Below, piece by piece: positions 58,196 to 64,000 of a stretch of 64,000 nucleotides of DNA. The position numbers and the translations under genes are program-made. The stretch covers positions 19,709,501 through 19,773,500 of the forward strand of contig CATNEN010000039.1 in the NCBI GenBank assembly GCA_950097015.1, read 5' to 3'. Each line of letters starts with the position of its first letter. Position 1 is the stretch's first letter. Origin of the DNA: Macrostomum hystrix. Taxonomy: Eukaryota > Platyhelminthes > Macrostomidae. A model generated the notes under the pieces. That model was not told the DNA's origin and did not search any database. It was given only the letters and a program-made list of their open reading frames with translations.

Positions 58196-58350
58196 TGGTC
58201 GGAAAGTCATCGTGACACCCGTAGTCCAAAGACATAAATCCGGAAAATAATCGTGACACCCGTTGGTGTCTGTACTTGTATGATATTAAATGATCTTTAC
58301 TTGTATATATACACCTGTACAAATGCGCTAATAAAGGGCCGGAAGGTTAA
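58196..58350. repeat. diverged tandem repeat, right of LINE
   Basis: Continuation of the 56605-56715 units: GGAAAGTCATCGTGACACCC, TCCGGAAAATAATCGTGACA, GGCCGGAAGGTTAACG. Confidence 0.7.
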
Positions 58351-60179
58351 CGCATTCATATTGCATGTAAATCGCGGAAAGTTGGAGTTAAATGTGCCCC
58401 ATACTGACATCAAAAGCAAATTCGTGCACATTTTTTACGTGAGTTTTTGTTCAATCCTTTATTTTGAAAACTACGTATGATTGTAGTAAGTATAAATTAT
58501 TTGAAGCCGTATTAGAAAACTATTTCAAGTGTTTCGTATGCAATTTTTATACGAATGCATGACATCACGTAATAAGTTTATGTCTATTGCACATTTAGCC
58601 GTTTCGGTGCATATATTTTATAGCTGTCGAAAATTTTTATAACAATTAAAAAGAAAAAAATTATTTTCAAAACATTTTAGCACACTCCAGATGATATTAT
58701 GAGTTGCGAAAAGCACATTTTAGATATTTATTATAACTTGCCGAGAGTGCATATTTTATTCAAATAGTTTGCGTTTATAACGCAAGTGCAGGCAATTTTA
58801 CGCACTGAAACATATTTACCAAGGAAGTGGAGCTTTGTTTTAAACAGTTCAAAATTATATGATTATAAGCAGTTTTCTTTATAGGTTAAAACGCATATTC
58901 ATTTTTTCTAGCAAATCTTCTCGATCGAAGTTAAAAGTTTACCATTTTTTCTTTATTGAAATTTTATTTTTATCTCAAAAGTTCGAACTGATATTTATCG
59001 GTAACAAACTCGTTAAATTTAAGATTAAAATTAAAATTTAAAATTTACATTTAAAATTAAATTTAAAATTTAAGAATAATATTGGTGTTTGATCGAATAA
59101 TTATAAAGTTATTGGTTAGTTTATATAGACGTTTTTACGAGTATGACGCCCAGACCCAAAGATGAATGCGAGCAAAATTGGACAGTATCAACGTTAATTA
59201 GCACACACGACTAGCACAATATATATGTGCATGTATCAATAGTAAGAAACAATTGAAAAAAATAAATTAGAATCAACAAATTTACAAATACTTTTAGATT
59301 CGAAAATGTGTGTGTGTGCTAGTGCACAAAGATGCAGGCGCGGGATAATAAATGTACTTTTATTATAGCACGGTACGGGCGAGTGAGAGTGTTGGTGCTC
59401 ATTGAATGAATGACCGATCGTGAATCGTGGCTAAGTGTTCAAATAATCTACGCGCAAATGATGCACGTAGATAAAAACAAAATATAGCATAATAAGAAAA
59501 TAGTATTATTAGAGGCTTATAGGAAAGAGTTGCATAAAAAAAAATATCTTCAGCCTTTGAAAGGAAATACAATATATGTCTCATTCTAGCTTTTAGTCTG
59601 TTCAGCCAGCCAAATTCACAGATGCACAACCTGAAATAAATAATACAAGTTGAAAAATAAGTAGATAAAACATATATTTAAATATTTATAAAGGGCGCAT
59701 GCAATTAGAAGCAGACAAACGGATGAAAACACTTTTATGCGAGCAAGCAAGAAGATGGACAAAAACCTACGTAATTTTACATTTCCTACTAAGAGTAGGC
59801 AGTAGCGAGCACTTATCTGTTTAATGTTTATAAAGACACGGTTCTGGTCGATGACGATGGTCTAGATGCAGCAGGGGAACGTTCCAGCTAGTGTCAGGAG
59901 ATTTGACAGCAAATACTGTGGATATTAATGGCTTGCCATTGCGGCACCAGAGCCCAGCGCATGCAGTGGTCAGGGTCTGAGAACTGATCCCAAATGAAAC
60001 GGCAGTAAGCTAGCCCAACGACTTCATAATGCCGCATAATTTCGCACTAAAGTTTGTGCCCTCTAACTTAGGGCAATAAAATGAGAAACTAGTTGATGGC
60101 TAAGTGAAGTAGCTGGGCAAGCTGGACGTGCCACTAGCTGGGATAACAGTAAAACTAAGCGACCTTCTCGGGCCCTTCT
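58351..60179. other. 1.8 kb AT-rich DNA, likely 3' flank of the calcium-channel-like gene
   Basis: Very AT-rich with short repeats of TTTAAAATT (59030-59070). No supported reading frame. It follows the minus-strand stop at 60180 and may hold its 3' UTR. Confidence 0.5.
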
Positions 60180-61203
60180 CTAGCACCAGTACGCGCCTTC
60201 ATCTTCCGGCGCTTCTACTGTTTGCGCCGACATCGTCATCACTGTTGGTCGGCCAGAGGCAACGTAGAATGGATATCGCTGCTGCTGCTGCTGCTGCTGC
60301 TGCCTCTGCTGCTGCTGAGGCGGAGGCATTTGATGACGTTGCATTCGCTGCTGAGGGTGCTGCGGCCGACGCGATGGCGGTTGCGGCGGCATCGGCAACG
60401 GAAAGTTGGCCGGATGCGGCTGTGGCGGCGGCAGAACCGAAGTTGTCGGCAGCGGGGGAGCCATCGGACCGACTTGACGACGGTTGCCTCGACTATTCGC
60501 TGAATAGAACGGCGCTGCATAGACTGGTTGTCGCTCGGACACTTGTTGATAGCCGTGCAATGATACGGGATGCCGATGGTACATCTCGGGTGGTTGTCGG
60601 ACCCGTCGCGCTTTAGGCATCATGGGTGGTGACATGTCGTCATAGTCGCCAGCCTCGACCACTGCGGGGTCCAGCACTAAGTGGAGATCATTGTCCGATA
60701 CTATCGAGTCGTCAACCATCATATCATCTTCCATCGGATCCTCCTCTCCTTCCATGATTTCCTCGTCGGCGAAAGACCCGGAGATTCCAACCATTTCGTC
60801 ATCGTCCTCGATGGCAACATCAAATTCGTTGAGGTCATCCAGCAGCTGCTCTGGCGGCGGGCTGGGGACTCGATCCAGGCGACGGAGGCGGCGACGAAGG
60901 CGGCGCCGATCGTGCAGCTGGTCGAATTGCGACGTAGAAGACAGGGACGGAGTCGGCGAGTAGGGCAGAGACGGAGGCCTCGACGGGGAGGCGTTTAGCC
61001 TAGGAAAATTTATGCCCGGTGGGGAGCGCAGGCCGGGCCTGTTTGCTGCGAGAGTGACGCCGCTGCCAACCGTCGGCGATGGCAGAACGTGCGGCATTCG
61101 GTCATGGTCGTCTGGCAAGCGAAGATTCAGGCTGCTTGGCGGAGGCTGTTTTCTGGACGCTGTGAGTGCCAGCTGCTGCTGCAGATACTGCGAGTGCTGC
61201 AGT

Positions 61204-61238
<35 letters not shown>

Positions 61239-61633
61239 ATGCTGCTGATGAACATACATTGGTACTTGCGATGGCAGCTCTGGTGGAGAATTGGACGGCG
61301 ACGGTGTCTTGGAGCGCGACTCGAGTGAAGTGGCTCGCATTGCCTGGGAAAGCTCAGGACGTGGTGCCGACAGCGACTGGGCTTTCAGCTGTTGATTCTG
61401 CTGCTGTTGCTGCTGCTGCTGCTGTTTTTGCTGCATTTGATACTGGTGTGGTTGCTGCAGCTGCTGCTGCTGCTGTTGCTGTTGCTGCTGTTGCTGCTTG
61501 TGCTTCATTTGATGCTGCTGCGGTGGAACTGGCTGCTGGCGCGCCGTGGAGCCACTCCGTGTTGTCATGTGCCGGTTCTGAGTGTGGTTCTGGTAGCTGC
61601 TGCACACTGAGTCATCCGACCTCTGACCGCGAC
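60180..61633 (-). CDS. terminal exon of a Q-rich protein, probably CaV2 calcium-channel C-terminus
   Basis: Exon from an acceptor GGTGCAG at 61634-61640 to TAG at 60180, starting with two bases of a split codon; about 483 residues. It has three poly-Gln blocks, a Ser/Pro phospho-rich segment (SLESRSKTPSPSNSPPELP), an Arg-rich stretch, an acidic patch and the C-terminus DEGAYWC. CaV2 channels of animals end in a short xWC tail that binds presynaptic PDZ proteins, and they have long low-complexity C-tails encoded by terminal exons. No start codon is expected here, and preceding exons must lie beyond the window. The channel body is not seen, so the assignment rests on the tail motif and architecture only. 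The coding exon itself is convincing. Confidence 0.55.
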
Positions 61634-61640
61634 CTGCACC

Positions 61641-62014
61641 AAATCGATTAATGAGTTACTGATGAGAAGTAGGTCTTGCGAGTGGAAATTGAAAGCACCA
61701 TGGTGGTGGTCACAGAGCTAGAGTTAAATAACAGAGTGCGCACTCAAACTAATTGTGCGATGATAAAACTTTTGAATGAAGAAGTGCCTGTCACCAATGA
61801 CTCTTTTGGTGTTATTTTCTAGACTAAATCATCAACTAAATTAACAAACTGTGCAGGAAAATAATACGAAAAAAACGAGTAAATTTTGAAATAAATTACC
61901 AACACCTGGTCAGATGCGAGTCTTGCACAGCGGATCGTACTATAAAGCTTTCGTAAAAAATAGTTTGATCTCCTACATCTCGGCAGTGTAAATTTCAGAC
62001 CTCAAGTTTGAAAG
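61641..62014. other. start of a long intron or intergenic DNA
   Basis: No feature beyond the acceptor of the preceding exon. Confidence 0.5.
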
Positions 62015-62290
62015 GGGGTAATTAGTGGAAGAGCGGTCTAACATGTTTTCCTCTCGCACCAAGTTCCCTGAGCTTGCTCAATTCCGTGGCTGTAGCCTGT
62101 AGGCACAGTGAAAGTGTACACTGCCTGACGATGAGGGAGTCAGAACAGATGTACACATCGTGTGAGTTTGTGCCTGCAGTTGGTGTCTGAGTACGCGTGT
62201 GCTCAGGAGTCAGCGGAATGGGCAGAATTGCCTTCTCGCTGGCTGCGGGTCTAGTGTCGCCAAATGACTCACAGCCCTCCGACAATTATT
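62015..62290 (+). mobile_element. SINE family A, diverged copy
   Basis: Head TAGTGGAAGAGCGGTCTAAC, TCTCGCACCAAGTTCCCTGA; then a deletion of the mid-body and GCACAGTGAAAGTGTACACT, GTGCTCAGGAGTCAGCGGAA, TCGCTGGCTGCGGGTCTAGT. Box B has decayed (GCTCAATTCCGTGG). Confidence 0.85.
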
Positions 62291-63423
62291 TTAATTTTTT
62301 ATACGCAAGCTTTACAGTACTGACCCTTAATTTTTTATTGGCATCTATGCACACTGATTGAGACAGATAATCAATGTCCATGGCGCTGGTGCATGCCTCT
62401 TTAAAAGATAAGCTATATAAAGGTACAAAATTGAAATGTGTTCGAGTAGAAGCGCTGTAAAACTACTTTTTCACTTAGCAATTTAGTTCGTCTTAGTTTT
62501 TAACGAAAAGAAACCCTTTGTACCAGTACAACAGACCGACCACCTTCACCTAATGACGGATTAGGGATTATATCAAGCAAAGCGAACCGTTTAAATTTTT
62601 GTTTATTTTTTCTTACGCGATTAAAACAAAAAGAGAACCGGGTGAAATAATGAACGGATGAAACGGACAAATGGCCGACATTGTGAAATGGTCCGAGCCC
62701 ACACTGCTGTAGACATGGTTGCCTCTAGTCTGTAAGTCATTTAAAAGTTAAGTGAAGCCCTTTGAAATTTTTCAGCTTCATATCTACGCTTAAAAAACTG
62801 TTCGGTGGAACACTTGCGATCAGAGGGAAATACGATTTACAACATCTAGGATTAAATGCAAAGAATTAGAAAAAATATTGCGTGCATTTTAATACGTCTC
62901 AATAGTGATTATTCTCATTTTCGCTAGTCTAATTCTTTCGCTGTATGGTTGCGCCCAGTCGATAAATGTGGACTGTTAAATAACACGTACTGAAGGGAAC
63001 ATTTTAAAAGCGACATTGTGCGCGATGTACAGATGTAAATTAAAGCTAATAAAATATAGCTTCCGCTGTGCTTTAAAAACTAAAAATGAAAAAAAACAAA
63101 CGGAGAGGTGTGGCTTTAGAAGATTGTTTGGAAAATCAAGAAAACTTTAAGGTCATGTCTATCTGGCGTGCTTAGCGATGACTACTTTTTAATTGATTAT
63201 TAAAACAAATAAGTTTCTCGATTGGGATCTTTTTTTCTATCTAATTTAATCGCCAGAGACACTTCAGGGGACCCTGCAAGACAAGATTGAACGGAAATTT
63301 GATTGTCAGTAAATTTCAAAATAGCTATGTAGAGAGTAGTAAAATATTTCATTTGCTTAAACGCGCTACTTAAAGTAATATCACAAGGAAACCTTAGATA
63401 GAAAGTTTAATCAATTTTTAGGA
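62291..63423. other. AT-rich non-coding DNA
   Basis: No supported ORF or repeat. It lies inside the presumed long intron of the minus-strand gene or upstream of the plus-strand promoter. Confidence 0.5.
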
Positions 63424-63713
63424 ATGAGTCATGCGCTATTTTTAGAAACAAAGTCATGTGACATGAAACCGGAGAACCGGTTCTCGTCAGCTGTATTTGC
63501 TTGAATTCCAAATATGGTAAAACTCACAATCATGACTCACTAAACAAATATGTGTGACCTAAGTAAACACCCGGTAGTAGAACCGGTTTTTCCCAAAAAT
63601 TTTACTATAAATACAAGCGAAAATCCGAGCTGAAAATTAAGACTCGGAGCGGTCCACCGGACTTCAAAACAGCTTACAAAGAAGAGGACCCATCTCTGAG
63701 GGAAAGACAAGTG
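63424..63713 (+). promoter_or_regulatory. candidate TATA promoter with Grainyhead- and AP-1-type sites and a 5' UTR exon
   Basis: TATAAATA at 63606-63613 in CTATAAATAC. Upstream are TGAGTCA (63424-63430), AACCGGTT (63475-63482), TGACTCA (63533-63539) and AACCGGTT (63581-63588). AACCGGTT is the Grainyhead consensus and TGANTCA the AP-1 consensus. About 30 bp after the TATA a transcript would start near 63637 and run without any ATG to a donor GTG|GTAAGC at 63714. The coding part would lie beyond the window. Inference from motifs only. Confidence 0.5.
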
Positions 63714-64000
63714 GTAAGCGCTTTACTAGGCAGAGTAATTTATTGCTAGCAATCGTTGTTGAATTGAACTAAGTTTACGAGAGCCACATATCGTCGATAC
63801 ATTTGAGAAAGGCCTCCTTGTTTCCTAGGATACATTCCTAGAGGATTATTGATTGATTTGATTTGAGTTATCCGTTATCTTTCGGAGGTAACGAAGAAGA
63901 CGCCTTTCAGGAGGACCTATTAAAGAGACACAAAAGAGAATTCAATTGTTCACCAGGGCGCACGTTTCTATTGTGAATTCGGAGCTCGAGGAAACCGACA
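63714..64000 (+). other. presumed first intron of the promoter's gene
   Basis: Starts with GTAAGCGC. An acceptor-like CCTTTCAG at about 63909 is followed by non-ATG sequence, so no coding exon is established. Confidence 0.3.

Overview
The window is nuclear DNA of an invertebrate animal. The genes have short GT-AG introns, TGA/TAG/TAA all act as stops, CAG-encoded glutamine runs are common, and repeats are abundant. Its genes are FReD, DEG/ENaC, riboflavin kinase, U1-type zinc finger, CutA, TTLL1, THADA, PRCC, claudin-like and a probable CaV2 C-terminus. Almost every gene has a splice-acceptor-like sequence 0-150 bases before its start codon. The riboflavin kinase gene has no in-frame ATG at all, but reads in frame from just such an acceptor. 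This pattern is what spliced-leader trans-splicing with an AUG-ending leader, known in flatworms, would produce. A free-living flatworm or another spiralian is my best guess; this is inference, not proof.

Layout. 1-1380: probable 5' end of a non-LTR retroelement (minus), with six 96-98 bp tandem monomers. 1937-2992 (-): three-exon secreted fibrinogen-like protein. 3.6-4.25 kb: nested palindromes. 7936-9807 (-): intronless DEG/ENaC channel. 12221-12455 and 19072-19373: two copies of one MITE. 12915-13523 (+): riboflavin kinase, followed by a 2 kb satellite of 20-bp units with no length change. 16631-17737 (+): zinc-finger protein. 20998-21360 (+): CutA. 21842-24485 (+): TTLL1 in four exons. 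26449-39912 (+): THADA in eleven exons, its larger introns filled with private minisatellites, SINEs and three copies of a hairpin-rich repeat. 41882-43001: TIR-bounded element carrying a reversed copy of the THADA intron 10/exon 11 junction. 43344-47906 (-): dead Ty3/Gypsy element. 48226-52666 (-): young, apparently intact CsRn1-like Ty3/Gypsy element with identical LTRs and a textbook -1 frameshift site. 52768-53838 (+): PRCC, followed by a second 20-bp satellite. 55198-55980 (+): claudin-like tetraspan protein. 56.6-58.3 kb: internally deleted LINE inside a diverged tandem repeat. 60180-61633 (-): Q-rich terminal exon ending in a CaV2-like WC motif. 63.4-63.7 kb (+): TATA promoter with Grainyhead-type and AP-1-type sites.

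The genes are unrelated housekeeping, signalling and membrane genes and form no pathway or operon. Most structure beyond the exons comes from mobile elements (a tRNA-Leu-like SINE with six copies, a second SINE with four pieces, MITEs, two LTR elements, LINE pieces) and from tandem repeats that grow inside introns and just downstream of genes.
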